Assembly: GCA_047975295.1 (NCBI GenBank)
Contig: JBKEDH010000070.1
Location: 1-54,885 of the forward strand
Direction of reading: 5' to 3'
Source: JBKEDH01 sp047975295
GTDB taxonomy: Bacteria; Bacteroidota; Bacteroidia; Flavobacteriales; Flavobacteriaceae
DNA length: 54,885 bases
Shown here: piece by piece, positions 8,173 through 16,966 of the stretch
Position numbering within the stretch: position 1 is the first letter of the stretch
Layout: each line of letters starts with the position of its first letter
Notes under the pieces: generated by a model
Told to the model about the DNA's origin: nothing
Seen by the model: only the letters and a program-made list of their open reading frames with translations
The model's database searches: none
Program-made: the position numbers and the translations under genes

Positions 8173-8197
8173 TTTTTTTAGAAAATTGGGTTAAGGA

Positions 8198-8205
8198 CAA
8201 AAATA
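8198..8205 (-). promoter_or_regulatory. TAnnTTTG promoter element of nadC
   Basis: The minus strand reads TATTTTTG here, 25 bases before the nadC start codon, a usual position for the Bacteroidota -7 element. No clear -33 TTG was found at the ideal distance. Confidence 0.4.
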
Positions 8206-8295
8206 AAAAATTGATTTACTTATTAAAATTTTCATCATACGATTTACTTTATATTCCCATTTATTTAAAACGATTATTAATAAGCTAAAAAATAC

Positions 8296-8303
8296 TATTT
8301 TTG
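8296..8303 (+). promoter_or_regulatory. TAnnTTTG promoter element of rlmH
   Basis: TATTTTTG ends only five bases before the rlmH ATG at 8309. If used, transcription would begin at or within a few bases of the start codon, giving a leaderless mRNA with no ribosome-binding site. Confidence 0.45.
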
Positions 8304-8308
8304 CTTTT

Positions 8309-8782
8309 ATGGAAATAAAACTTTTGGCCTTGGGAAAAACCGACAGCAATCTATTACAGACTTTGATAGACGAATACAAAAAGCGGTTGGGGTTTTACAT
8401 TAAATTTTCGGTAGAGATTATTCCGGACATAAAAAACGCCAAAAATCTTAGTGAAGCGCAACAAAAAATTAAAGAAGGTGAACTGATTTTAAATAAACTG
8501 AACCCTACCGACCAACTGATTGTTTTGGACGAAAACGGCAAACAGTTCGATTCGATAGGATTTTCCGGATTTTTACAGAAAAAGATGAACTCGGGTATTA
8601 AACAGCTTGTTTTTGTTATTGGGGGGCCTTACGGATTTTCGGAAGATGTGTATAAAAAAGCCAATGGGAAAATATCGCTTTCTAAAATGACATTTTCCCA
8701 TCAAATGATACGGTTATTTTTTACCGAACAGCTTTATAGGGCATTTACTATTTTGCGTAACGAACCCTATCATCACCGCTAA
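8309..8782 (+). CDS. rlmH: 23S rRNA (pseudouridine-1915-N3) methyltransferase
   Basis: RlmH is a SPOUT methyltransferase that modifies helix 69 of 23S rRNA after subunit joining. The 157-residue length is exact for the family. The knotted SAM site is visible as VFVIGGPYGF (about residues 107-116), and the C-terminus carries the invariant EQLYRAFTI and NEPYHHR motifs. The promoter element abuts the start codon, so the message may be leaderless. The 3' end overlaps the convergent hibernation-factor gene by 4 bp, pairing two ribosome-related genes tail to tail. Confidence 0.97.
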   Translation: MEIKLLALGKTDSNLLQTLIDEYKKRLGFYIKFSVEIIPDIKNAKNLSEAQQKIKEGELILNKLNPTDQLIVLDENGKQFDSIGFSGFLQKKMNSGIKQLVFVIGGPYGFSEDVYKKANGKISLSKMTFSHQMIRLFFTEQLYRAFTILRNEPYHHR

Positions 8783-9078
8783 TACGTTTTATAAACCTCT
8801 TTACGTTTCTTAATTTGGCGCTCTAAATCGTTTATGGTTTCCTTTACGGCCAGTTCGAAGTTTTTTTCGTTGGAAGTCGCAAAAATACGGGGACCGGGCA
8901 AACTCAACTCAATATTGCAAATTTTGCCGTTTTCGTGATCTTGTCCTTCCTTTTTAAAATGGACACTTGCTCCTATTAAAAATTCGTGCTTATTTGATAG
9001 TTTGTCTAATTTTTCTTTGGTATAAGCTGAAAGTGATTCGCTTACATCCACACCTACGTACTGAAATTTTACGGTCAT
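8779..9078 (-). CDS. short ribosome hibernation promoting factor (HPF/RaiA type)
   Basis: A 99-residue protein with the single HPF/YfiA fold: an opening VKFQYVGVDVSESLSAYTKEKLDKL, a middle beta-strand segment, and the closing basic helix (ELAVKETINDLERQIKKRKE). Such factors bind the decoding and P-site region of 30S and silence ribosomes in stationary phase. The long C-terminal dimerisation domain of the long type is absent. It is convergent with rlmH, overlapping by 4 bp. The 173 bp upstream contain no gene and presumably its promoter, which I could not pinpoint. Confidence 0.9.
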   Translation of the reverse strand: MTVKFQYVGVDVSESLSAYTKEKLDKLSNKHEFLIGASVHFKKEGQDHENGKICNIELSLPGPRIFATSNEKNFELAVKETINDLERQIKKRKEVYKTY

Positions 9079-9251
9079 AATCTATTTATTTTGGTTTTTG
9101 TGTTTAAAACAATAAGTTTTAAGTTAAAGTTACGCTTTTTTTCAATTGATGCCAAGTCCCCACTCAATAATAATTATATAAAAGAGCAACAAAAATTAAA
9201 CTTATTAAGTAAATTGCATATCGTGAAAACATTATAGTACTAAAACTTAAT

Positions 9252-10520
9252 ATGGTAAAAACTGTCATTAACCTTTCTTTTTTCCTTTTATATATATTGT
9301 GTTATGCGCAACCAGGGTTTGACTACGAACGAGGCAGAATGGAAATCAAGGAATTATCCAAAACAATAAAAATATATCCCGATAGTATCCCTTTGTATGA
9401 AAAAAGATTCAAACTATTAGCCATTTGTGGACCTTTTGATGATGCGCTTAGCGATATTGATTTTCTATTAAGCAAAAATACCACATCAAGTACTTATTTG
9501 TTGGATAAAGCCAATCTACACAAAAAATTTTACAGCACAAAAGACTCGATAAACAAAGCCATCCCGTATTACGAACATTATTTTGAGTACGAAACCAACC
9601 CCAACCAAATACGTAGGCAACTGTATTATCTTGGTCGTGACTTTTTTTATTCAAAAAATTATACCGAAGCTTTAAATTATTACGACAAAGCCCTTGCTAT
9701 AAAAATTGAAGAACACCCATGGCATAGATTTAACGATATAACGAAAGATAAAATTAAAGTTTTCCATACGATTGGACAATATAATAAAGCCTTTGAGCTT
9801 ACAGAGTTAATCTATGGAAAAACAGACCTCAGAGCGATACAATATAACAACGAATATATTGGCGATTACCATAAATCAAAGCAAAATATTCTCGAATATC
9901 TCCAACAAAAAAGTCCATCGGGCAATGCTACAGCTATCCAGTTTGAATATAATGGTGGGTTTTCTTATCGCATAGAACAGTATATCATAGAACTTGCCTA
10001 CACCGAGTATAAGCTTGGTAATGAAAGCAAAGCCATCGATTTACTTTATGATTTTGCCTGCTTCGACTTTAAAAATATGTATCCGGATATAGGCTCAAGT
10101 ATATACATGCCACATTGGTGTATGTATATTGATTTGTACAACAGATACGCCAACAGTTATAAAGTGCGGATTATAAAAGCCTATAATTTTTTTAATGAAG
10201 CAAAAGGTTTGAACCATTTAAGACATGATAATAAGGCATCCTGCAAACTCCAAGAAATATTGGATATAGAATGGCAGTCGTATAACCACTTCGAAAAAAG
10301 TGTAAGAGCATTAGCTATTGAAGAAATTGAGACAGCCGAAAAGCTATCTTCCAAAAATTTTGAGCTGTTTAAAGCTATCACTTTAATGGTCAATCAAAAA
10401 AACAAAAAAGCACTAAAAAAAGTAAACAGCTTATTAAAGAAAAACCCTTTAGATTCTGATGCCAACAAACTAAAATCAACTCTGGAAAAAAAGAAAACAT
10501 TTATACTCCATATAGAGTGA
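9252..10520 (+). CDS. secreted TPR-repeat protein of unknown function
   Basis: A 422-residue protein with a hydrophobic signal peptide (residues 1-19, ending CYA before QPGF). Several tetratricopeptide-like helix pairs follow, the clearest being GRDFFYSKNYTEALNYYDKA near residues 125-145 and KKALKKVNSLLKKNPLDSDA close to the C-terminus. It is likely periplasmic or surface-exposed and a protein-binding scaffold. No enzymatic motif is seen. It stands between the convergent hpf gene and rdgB and probably has its own promoter. I do not recognise a specific family. Confidence 0.75.
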   Translation: MVKTVINLSFFLLYILCYAQPGFDYERGRMEIKELSKTIKIYPDSIPLYEKRFKLLAICGPFDDALSDIDFLLSKNTTSSTYLLDKANLHKKFYSTKDSINKAIPYYEHYFEYETNPNQIRRQLYYLGRDFFYSKNYTEALNYYDKALAIKIEEHPWHRFNDITKDKIKVFHTIGQYNKAFELTELIYGKTDLRAIQYNNEYIGDYHKSKQNILEYLQQKSPSGNATAIQFEYNGGFSYRIEQYIIELAYTEYKLGNESKAIDLLYDFACFDFKNMYPDIGSSIYMPHWCMYIDLYNRYANSYKVRIIKAYNFFNEAKGLNHLRHDNKASCKLQEILDIEWQSYNHFEKSVRALAIEEIETAEKLSSKNFELFKAITLMVNQKNKKALKKVNSLLKKNPLDSDANKLKSTLEKKKTFILHIE

Positions 10521-10628
10521 TAAAAAGTGTTATTGAAAAACTTTAAATGAATTCTTAGGATAAAATTTAGCGAATATAATCTATTTTTCGTTTCTTTTTA
10601 CGCTCAAAAAATCCAATACATAGAAAAT

Positions 10629-11201
10629 ATGCAACTTGTTTTTGCTACCAACAATTCAAACAAACTAAAAGAAGTTCAAACTTTACTTGGAGACCACATA
10701 AACCTATTAAGCTTAAAGGATATTGATTGTTTAGAAGATATACCGGAAACCCAAGACACCATTGAAGGAAATGCCATCCAAAAAGCCAAATATTTAAAAA
10801 CACATTATGGTTACGATTGCTTTGCCGACGATACCGGGCTGGAGGTTGAAGCATTAAACGGTGCTCCCGGTGTTTACTCCGCACGTTATGCGGGCAAACA
10901 ACGCAACGCTAACGCTAATATGGATAAACTTTTAAATGCCTTAAAAAACAAAACCAACCGAAACGCACAATTTAAAACGGTAATAGCACTTTATTTTAAC
11001 GGGCAAATGCACACCTTTACCGGTATTTGCAAAGGTGAAATAACACTTAGTAAACAAGGTATAAACGGTTTTGGGTACGATCCTGTTTTTAAACCCAACG
11101 GGTACAACCAAACATTTGCCGAAATGAATTTAGACCTAAAAAACCAAATTGGCCACCGCGGAAAAGCCATAGCAAGACTAACGGCCTTTTTAAGACAATA
11201 A
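10629..11201 (+). CDS. rdgB: non-canonical purine NTP pyrophosphatase (RdgB/HAM1)
   Basis: The enzyme hydrolyses dITP, dXTP and ITP to monophosphates, keeping deaminated purines out of DNA and RNA. The 190 residues include the substrate loop FATNNSNKLKEV (5-16), the metal-site segment CFADDTGLEVEALNGAPGVYSARYAG, and the GFGYDPVF and LKNQIGHRGKA motifs near the end. It precedes relA/spoT by 50 bp in the same direction and may be cotranscribed with it, linking two genes of purine nucleotide control. Confidence 0.96.
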   Translation: MQLVFATNNSNKLKEVQTLLGDHINLLSLKDIDCLEDIPETQDTIEGNAIQKAKYLKTHYGYDCFADDTGLEVEALNGAPGVYSARYAGKQRNANANMDKLLNALKNKTNRNAQFKTVIALYFNGQMHTFTGICKGEITLSKQGINGFGYDPVFKPNGYNQTFAEMNLDLKNQIGHRGKAIARLTAFLRQ

Positions 11202-11251
11202 AAATATAGATCACTATTGTTTGTTAATAATCTTTATGCTACTTTTAGGCT

Positions 11252-13471
11252 ATGACAGAAGAAGATATAGAAAAAGAAAACACCGCCATAACCAAAGCCT
11301 ACAAAGAACTGTTAAAGGTTAGCTATACCGCATTATCCAACGACGACAAAAAGCTAATACGCAAAGCATTCGATGTAGCGTTGGATGCCCATAAAAACCA
11401 ACGCCGAAAGTCTGGCGAGGCCTATATATTCCATCCTATTTCCGTTGCCAAAATCGTGGCACAGGAAATTGGTTTGGATGCTACTTCCATTGCATCTGCA
11501 CTATTACACGATGTTGTAGAAGACAGCCCCGATTACGATATTGCAGATATAGAAAACCTTTTTGGCAAAACAGTGGCCACCATTGTTGCCGGTCTTACCA
11601 AAATTTCATCATTAAGTAAAGAAAAGGACATGGACGTGTCCTTACAGGCCGAAAATTTTCGAAAAATGCTATTAACCCTAAACGATGATGTTCGGGTAAT
11701 TATTATAAAAATAGCCGACCGCCTACACAATATGCAAACCATGGATGCAATGCGGCCGGACAAACAGGAAAAAATAGCCTCCGAAACCCTTTATATTTAC
11801 GCACCACTTGCACACAGGATAGGACTTTACAATATAAAAACACAATTAGAGGATCTCGGGTTAAAATATACCGAACCTGACGTATATAACGACATTTTAA
11901 ACAAAATAAAGGAAAGTAAAGAAGAACAAGACCTTTACATTAAGCAGTTTAGCGATGTAATACGAAATTCCTTAGATCAAGAAAATCTAAACTACACCAT
12001 AAAAGGTCGTCCGAAATCAATTTATTCCATTCGCCGTAAAATGATAAAACAAGGCGTTGTTTTCGAAGAGGTTTACGACAAATTCGCCATACGGATTATC
12101 TATAAAAGCGATTCTGCTAACGAAAAGTTTTTGGCATGGAAAATCTATTCGGTCGTTACCGATCATTTTAGACCCAACCCTACCCGATTGCGCGATTGGA
12201 TTTCCTCTCCAAAATCGACCGGATACGAAGCCTTACATATAACCGTAATGGGCCCAAAAGGCCGTTGGGTCGAAGTACAAATACGTAGCGAGCGCATGAA
12301 TGAAATTGCCGAAAAAGGCTATGCTGCACACTATAAGTACAAACAAGCAGATGAAAAAGAAGATAGTTTAGAGGATTGGATAAACAAATTACAGGAAGCA
12401 TTGGAAAATCCGGAAACTAATGCCGTGGATTTTGTAGAGCAGTTTAAACTCAACCTATACTCAAAAGAAATATTTGTATTTACGCCAAAAGGAGAGTTAA
12501 AATCCTTACCTAAAGGCGCCACTCCCCTCGATTTTGCATTTGGAATCCATACCGAGGTAGGCATAAAAACACGGGGTGCAAAAGTAAATGGCAAACTTGT
12601 ACCTCTTAATTACGAACTCAAAAGCGGTGACCAGGTCGATATACTAACCTCCGATAATGCCAAACCCACCCCTAACTGGTTGGATTATGCTACCACAGCC
12701 CGTGCCAGAAGCAAAATAAAATCGTCGTTAAAAGAAAACAAAAAGCGTATTGCCGAAGATGGTAAGGAGATTTTAAGACGCAAATTAAAACAACTTAAAG
12801 TAACGCTTAACGAATCGTCCATAAACCAATTGGTCGGTCACTTTAAACTAAAAACAAGTCTCGACCTGTTTTACCGTGTCGGTGTAGGAACCATAGACAA
12901 TACCATGCTTAAAGATTTTGCTTCGTCCAGAAGCAATAAAATAATGGGCTATATTAAAAGTAAGATATCTAGAAAACCGACACTTACAAAAGAGGAAATA
13001 GAAAAAGACGAAATATCGACCAACTACGATTTACTAGTCTTTGGTAAAGAACAGGAAAAATTGGACTACAAACTGGCCAATTGCTGTAATCCCATACCGG
13101 GCGACGATGTTTTTGGTTTCCTAACCGTTTCCGAAGGTATAAAGGTGCATAAAAAAAATTGCCCAAATGCACTGAGCCTGCAATCCAACTATGCCTATAG
13201 GATTATAACCGCCAAATGGGTAGATTCTTCTCAACAAGAATTTTTAGCCAAGATTGCAGTTTCGGGAATAGACCATCTGGGCTTGGTAAACGAAATAACC
13301 AAAGTGATTTCCGAAAACATGCATGTTAATATGAAAAGCTTGAGTTTTGAAAGTGATGGTGGACTATTTACTGGAAAACTGCACGTTATTGTTAAAAATA
13401 TTACACTTCTTAACAAATTAATAGAAAAACTTAAAAAAATTAATGGTATAGACAAGGTGAAAAGAGTATAA
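11252..13471 (+). CDS. bifunctional (p)ppGpp synthetase/hydrolase (RelA/SpoT)
   Basis: A 739-residue long RSH enzyme that makes and degrades the alarmone (p)ppGpp. The HD hydrolase domain (about 40-190) keeps its metal residues in HPISVAKIV and LLHDVVEDSP. The synthetase domain (about 230-360) has GRPKSIYSIRRKM and TGYEALHITV. The TGS domain (about 405-465) begins EIFVFTPKGELKSLPKGATP, and a C-terminal ACT domain ends the protein. Both catalytic halves look intact, so it is a Rel/SpoT-type bifunctional enzyme. It is followed at 26 bp by a Fur-family gene and then purA, so GTP-derived alarmone control sits beside adenylate synthesis. Confidence 0.95.
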   Translation: MTEEDIEKENTAITKAYKELLKVSYTALSNDDKKLIRKAFDVALDAHKNQRRKSGEAYIFHPISVAKIVAQEIGLDATSIASALLHDVVEDSPDYDIADIENLFGKTVATIVAGLTKISSLSKEKDMDVSLQAENFRKMLLTLNDDVRVIIIKIADRLHNMQTMDAMRPDKQEKIASETLYIYAPLAHRIGLYNIKTQLEDLGLKYTEPDVYNDILNKIKESKEEQDLYIKQFSDVIRNSLDQENLNYTIKGRPKSIYSIRRKMIKQGVVFEEVYDKFAIRIIYKSDSANEKFLAWKIYSVVTDHFRPNPTRLRDWISSPKSTGYEALHITVMGPKGRWVEVQIRSERMNEIAEKGYAAHYKYKQADEKEDSLEDWINKLQEALENPETNAVDFVEQFKLNLYSKEIFVFTPKGELKSLPKGATPLDFAFGIHTEVGIKTRGAKVNGKLVPLNYELKSGDQVDILTSDNAKPTPNWLDYATTARARSKIKSSLKENKKRIAEDGKEILRRKLKQLKVTLNESSINQLVGHFKLKTSLDLFYRVGVGTIDNTMLKDFASSRSNKIMGYIKSKISRKPTLTKEEIEKDEISTNYDLLVFGKEQEKLDYKLANCCNPIPGDDVFGFLTVSEGIKVHKKNCPNALSLQSNYAYRIITAKWVDSSQQEFLAKIAVSGIDHLGLVNEITKVISENMHVNMKSLSFESDGGLFTGKLHVIVKNITLLNKLIEKLKKINGIDKVKRV

Positions 13472-13479
13472 AAAAAGTG

Positions 13480-13487
13480 TAAATTTG
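13480..13487 (+). promoter_or_regulatory. TAnnTTTG element ahead of the Fur-family gene
   Basis: TAAATTTG lies in the 25-bp gap between the relA/spoT stop and the next ATG at 13497, nine bases before that start. It suggests an internal promoter for the fur-like/purA pair in addition to read-through. Confidence 0.4.
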
Positions 13488-13496
13488 CATTAAATT

Positions 13497-13949
13497 ATGG
13501 AAAACGAGACAGCAACAAAAAATCAGGAAATTGTAAAAACTGTTTTTACCAATTTTTTAGAAAGTAACGGTCACCGAAAAACACCGGAACGATACGCTAT
13601 ACTTCAGGAAATATACAATAGTAACGACCATTTCGATATAGAATCGCTTTATATTAAAATGAAAAACAAAAAGTACCGTGTATCGCGTGCAACCCTTTAC
13701 AATACTATAGAATTATTGTTGGACTGCGGTTTGGTTAGAAAACATCAATTTGGACAAAACCAAGCGCACTACGAAAAATCATATTTCGATAGGCAACACG
13801 ATCACGTAATATTGACCGATACCGGCGAAGTTATCGAGTTTTGCGACCCCAGGATACAATCCATCAAAAAAACCATCGAAGAAGTTTTCGATATCGAAAT
13901 AAACAATCATTCACTTTATTTCTACGGAAATAGAAAAACAACCAAATAA
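13497..13949 (+). CDS. Fur-family transcriptional regulator lacking the structural CxxC pair
   Basis: A 150-residue regulator with the Fur winged helix (residues about 20-90, including GHRKTPERYAILQEIY and RVSRATLYNTIELLLDCGLV) and a short metal-binding dimerisation domain. Where classical Fur has HDHLICxxCG, this protein reads HDHVILTDTGEVIEFCDP, so both cysteines of the usual CxxC site are missing, as is the second C-terminal CxxC. Histidines in the RQHDH stretch remain as possible sensor ligands. It is likely an iron, manganese or peroxide sensor of the Bacteroidota-specific type, but the metal cannot be read from sequence. purA follows after 10 bp, so the two are cotranscribed. Confidence 0.88.
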   Translation: MENETATKNQEIVKTVFTNFLESNGHRKTPERYAILQEIYNSNDHFDIESLYIKMKNKKYRVSRATLYNTIELLLDCGLVRKHQFGQNQAHYEKSYFDRQHDHVILTDTGEVIEFCDPRIQSIKKTIEEVFDIEINNHSLYFYGNRKTTK

Positions 13950-13959
13950 CTATTTTATA

Positions 13960-15234
13960 ATGGCAGTAGATTTACTACTAGGATTACAATGGGGAGACGA
14001 AGGCAAAGGAAAAATTGTCGATGTTCTAACCTCAAACTACGATATTATTGCTCGTTTTCAAGGTGGCCCAAATGCAGGACACACACTTGTTTTTAACGGC
14101 AAAAAACATGTTCTACACACCATTCCTTCAGGAATTTTCCACAACGGCACCATTAATCTGGTTGGAAACGGCGTTGTAATAGATCCCGTAATTTTTAAAG
14201 GTGAATTGGACAAACTTGCCGAACAAAACGTCGATTACAAAAAATCTTTGGTCATTTCCCGTAAAGCTCATATTATTTTACCGACCCACCGTATTTTAGA
14301 TGCCGCAAGCGAAACAGCCAAAGGCAAAGCTAAAATAGGTTCTACCCTAAAAGGTATCGGTCCTACCTATATGGACAAAACCGGAAGAAACGGTTTACGT
14401 ATAGGCGATTTGGAATTGAGCGATTGGAAAACGCGCTACCGCACATTGGCCGACAAGCACGAATCTATGATCTCGTATTATAACGTTGATATCCAATATA
14501 ATTTAAAAGAATTGGAAGACGAGTTTTTTAAAGCCGTAGAAGTTTTAAAAACCCTTACGTTTATCGACTCGGAAGAGTATGTTCACCAAGCACAGAAAAC
14601 AGGTAAATCCATTCTTGCCGAAGGTGCACAAGGGTCATTATTGGATATAGATTTTGGTACTTACCCATTTGTAACCTCAAGTAATACCACCGCAGCAGGC
14701 GCATGTACCGGCCTTGGTGTAGCACCCAGCCAAATAGGCGAAGTTTTTGGTATTTTTAAGGCTTATACCACCCGTGTAGGTTCCGGACCCTTCCCTACCG
14801 AACTGTTCGATGAAGACGGTGAAACCATGAGCCGTGTAGGTCATGAATTTGGTGCCACCACCGGACGTGCCAGACGTTGTGGTTGGCTGGATTTGGTAGC
14901 CCTAAAATACGCTTGTCAAGTAAACGGCGTTACCCAGCTTATGATGATGAAAGGCGACGTGCTTTCAGGCTTTAAAACCTTAAAAGTATGTACAGCATAT
15001 AAATATAAAGGTGAGACTATCGAACATTTTCCATACAATATAGATCCTGAAAACGTAAGCCCTGTTTACACCGAAATAGAAGGTTGGCAAGAAGACTTAA
15101 CTGGTATGACTGAAGCTTTGCAACTGCCAAAAGCTTTAAACAACTATATTTTATTTTTAGAAAAAGAGTTGGAAATACCCATTACCATCGTTTCGGTTGG
15201 ACCAGATAGAAAACAGACTATTTTTAGAAAATAA
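13960..15234 (+). CDS. purA: adenylosuccinate synthetase
   Basis: PurA ligates IMP and aspartate with GTP to form adenylosuccinate, the committed step to AMP. The 424-residue length is standard. Visible signatures are the GTP/IMP loop LLGLQWGDEGKGKIVD at the N-terminus, GGPNAGHT, KGIGPTYMDKTGRNGLR, the FPTELFDEDG region, TGRARRCGWLDL, and a closing SVGPDRKQT. It lies 10 bp after the Fur-family gene and is followed by a clear terminator at 15262-15287, ending the relA-fur-purA block. Confidence 0.97.
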   Translation: MAVDLLLGLQWGDEGKGKIVDVLTSNYDIIARFQGGPNAGHTLVFNGKKHVLHTIPSGIFHNGTINLVGNGVVIDPVIFKGELDKLAEQNVDYKKSLVISRKAHIILPTHRILDAASETAKGKAKIGSTLKGIGPTYMDKTGRNGLRIGDLELSDWKTRYRTLADKHESMISYYNVDIQYNLKELEDEFFKAVEVLKTLTFIDSEEYVHQAQKTGKSILAEGAQGSLLDIDFGTYPFVTSSNTTAAGACTGLGVAPSQIGEVFGIFKAYTTRVGSGPFPTELFDEDGETMSRVGHEFGATTGRARRCGWLDLVALKYACQVNGVTQLMMMKGDVLSGFKTLKVCTAYKYKGETIEHFPYNIDPENVSPVYTEIEGWQEDLTGMTEALQLPKALNNYILFLEKELEIPITIVSVGPDRKQTIFRK

Positions 15235-15261
15235 TGATTTCTATTTTTAAACATTATAAGA

Positions 15262-15287
15262 GGCTGTCTAAAAAGACAGTCTTTTTT
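15262..15287 (+). terminator. terminator after purA
   Basis: GGCTGTCT (15262-15269) pairs with AGACAGTC (15274-15281) across an AAAA loop and is followed by six Ts. The T-tract runs straight into a TATATTTG sequence (15286-15293) that could be the promoter for the next unit. Confidence 0.85.
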
Positions 15288-15326
15288 ATATTTGACCAAT
15301 AAAAAACAGGAAAACACCAAATAAGA

Positions 15327-15395
15327 ATGAAAGAAATAATATTCTTAACCATAATATCCAGCTTGATTTTCTTAACTTTCCTTGCTATTCTTTAA
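15327..15395 (+). CDS. possible 22-aa single-span membrane peptide
   Basis: An ATG at 15327 opens a 22-codon frame of almost wholly hydrophobic residues after a short MKEI start, as expected of a one-helix membrane micro-protein. A TATATTTG promoter-like element lies 33 bases upstream, just after the purA terminator. It precedes the DCC-family gene by 59 bp. Such frames also occur by chance in AT-rich DNA. Confidence 0.3.
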   Translation: MKEIIFLTIISSLIFLTFLAIL

Positions 15396-15454
15396 ATAAG
15401 TTGTTTTTTTAAAATACTCCATTTAACACATTGATACTCATAAAATCATCCGGC

Positions 15455-15868
15455 ATGGTAATTCCCGAAGGCAAACAATTAATCCTTTTTGATGGCGTTT
15501 GCAATTTGTGTAATTCAACCGTTCAATTTATTATAAAGCATGATAAAAAGGAGTTATTTGTTTTTACTACTTTACAAAGTGAAATTGGACAGCGATTAGC
15601 ACAAGAGCGAGGCATAGATACCACTAAGATGGATTCTCTAATTTTAATTGTTCCCAACACGGCTTATTACATACAATCGGGTGCTGCGTTGCAAATTGCT
15701 TATCAACTGGGCGGCTTTTACAAAATACTAAAAATTTTTGGTATATTACCTCAATTTGCCCGTGATGCAGTTTATAATTTTATAGCCAAAAACCGTTATA
15801 AGTGGTATGGAAAGCGAGCGCAATGCATGCTGCCCACTCCAGAATTAAAACAGCGATTTTTACAGTAA
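15455..15868 (+). CDS. DCC-family (DUF393) thiol-disulfide oxidoreductase-like protein
   Basis: The protein carries the family's eponymous DxxCxxC-type start (LILFDGVCNLCNSTVQFII, within the first 30 residues) and the closing WYGKRAQCMLP. Members have a thioredoxin-like fold and are thought to act in redox or electron-transfer reactions, but no substrate is firmly established. I chose the ATG at 15455 (137 residues) over an in-frame TTG at 15431 because the family begins right before the LILFDG strand. It has no signal peptide and a moderately hydrophobic helix near residues 85-100. It converges on purC with a 47-bp gap. Confidence 0.88.
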   Translation: MVIPEGKQLILFDGVCNLCNSTVQFIIKHDKKELFVFTTLQSEIGQRLAQERGIDTTKMDSLILIVPNTAYYIQSGAALQIAYQLGGFYKILKIFGILPQFARDAVYNFIAKNRYKWYGKRAQCMLPTPELKQRFLQ

Positions 15869-15915
15869 GGGCATTTTTAAAATCTGTTCGAATCTTGGTT
15901 TGCGGCTGCCTATTC

Positions 15916-16866
15916 TTATTCTTTTAAATATTCTAAAACATTAGCTTCTATACGTTCTTGGATATTGCTAACATTAGCCTTTATAAAAGGTTCTCCCATA
16001 ATGTTTTCGTAAAGTTCAATATAGCGTTCGCTAACAGTATTTACATATTCGTCGGTTATTTCGGGAACGGTTTGTCCTTCCAGACCTTGAAAGCCTTTGG
16101 ATATTAACCACTGCCGTACAAACTCCTTACTTAGTTGCTTTTGGGGTTCGCCTTTGGCCTGTCGTTCGGCATAACCATCGGCATAAAAATAACGAGACGA
16201 ATCGGGAGTGTGTATTTCGTCTATCAATACTATTTTACCTTCTTTGGTCTTACCAAATTCATATTTAGTATCGACCAAAATCAACCCGCGTTGAGCCGCT
16301 ATTTCGGTACCACGTTTAAAAAGTTTATGGGTGTAATCTTCTAAAATAGCATAATCTTCTTCACTTACAATACCCCGTTTTAAAATAGCATCACGGGAAA
16401 TATCTTCGTCATGGTCGCCCTGTTCGGCCTTGGTTGCCGGTGTTATTATGGGTTTTGGGAAAGCATCATTCTCGTTCATACCTTCGGGCATAGGTACACC
16501 ACAAATACTGCGCTTCCCAGCTTTGTACTCGCGTGCGGCATGGCCGGACATGTACCCACGTATAACCATTTCTACCTTAAAAGGGTCGCAAAGATGGCCT
16601 ACGGCCACATTGGGGTCGGGTGTGGCAGTTAACCAGTTGGGAACAATATCTTGGGTGGCCACCATCATTTTAGTTGCTATTTGATTTAATATCTGCCCTT
16701 TATATGGAATGCCTTTTGGCATAATAACATCGAAAGCCGATAACCTATCGGTAGCGATCATAACCAATTGCTGGTCGCCGATATTGTAAACTTCCCTTAC
16801 TTTTCCCTTATATACATTTTTTTGATTTGGAAAACTGAAATTGGTACTTGTTATGGTGTTGCTCAT
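15916..16866 (-). CDS. purC: phosphoribosylaminoimidazole-succinocarboxamide synthase
   Basis: PurC condenses CAIR with aspartate using ATP in purine biosynthesis. The 316-residue protein is of the longer type (about 300 residues, like yeast Ade1) rather than the 237-residue E. coli type. Motifs include YKGKVREVYNI, ATDRLSAFDVIMP, GYMSGHAAREYKAG, LVDTKYEFG and the HTPDSSRY segment. It follows phoH on the same strand after 100 bp; cotranscription is possible but not certain. Confidence 0.96.
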   Translation of the reverse strand: MSNTITSTNFSFPNQKNVYKGKVREVYNIGDQQLVMIATDRLSAFDVIMPKGIPYKGQILNQIATKMMVATQDIVPNWLTATPDPNVAVGHLCDPFKVEMVIRGYMSGHAAREYKAGKRSICGVPMPEGMNENDAFPKPIITPATKAEQGDHDEDISRDAILKRGIVSEEDYAILEDYTHKLFKRGTEIAAQRGLILVDTKYEFGKTKEGKIVLIDEIHTPDSSRYFYADGYAERQAKGEPQKQLSKEFVRQWLISKGFQGLEGQTVPEITDEYVNTVSERYIELYENIMGEPFIKANVSNIQERIEANVLEYLKE

Positions 16867-16966
16867 TTTTGGGTTTTATTTTGTTATTCGCTTTGCTTTT
16901 AGCTCTGATTGTGATATTTATTGAAGCTCTCTCGATTTTTTTCTGGAAGTGATTGCCGAAAATAGG

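Noticed and set aside
15884..15900. tRNA T-loop-like GTTCGAATC.
   Set aside because: No acceptor or anticodon stems can be drawn around it; it lies at the end of the DCC-family gene region.
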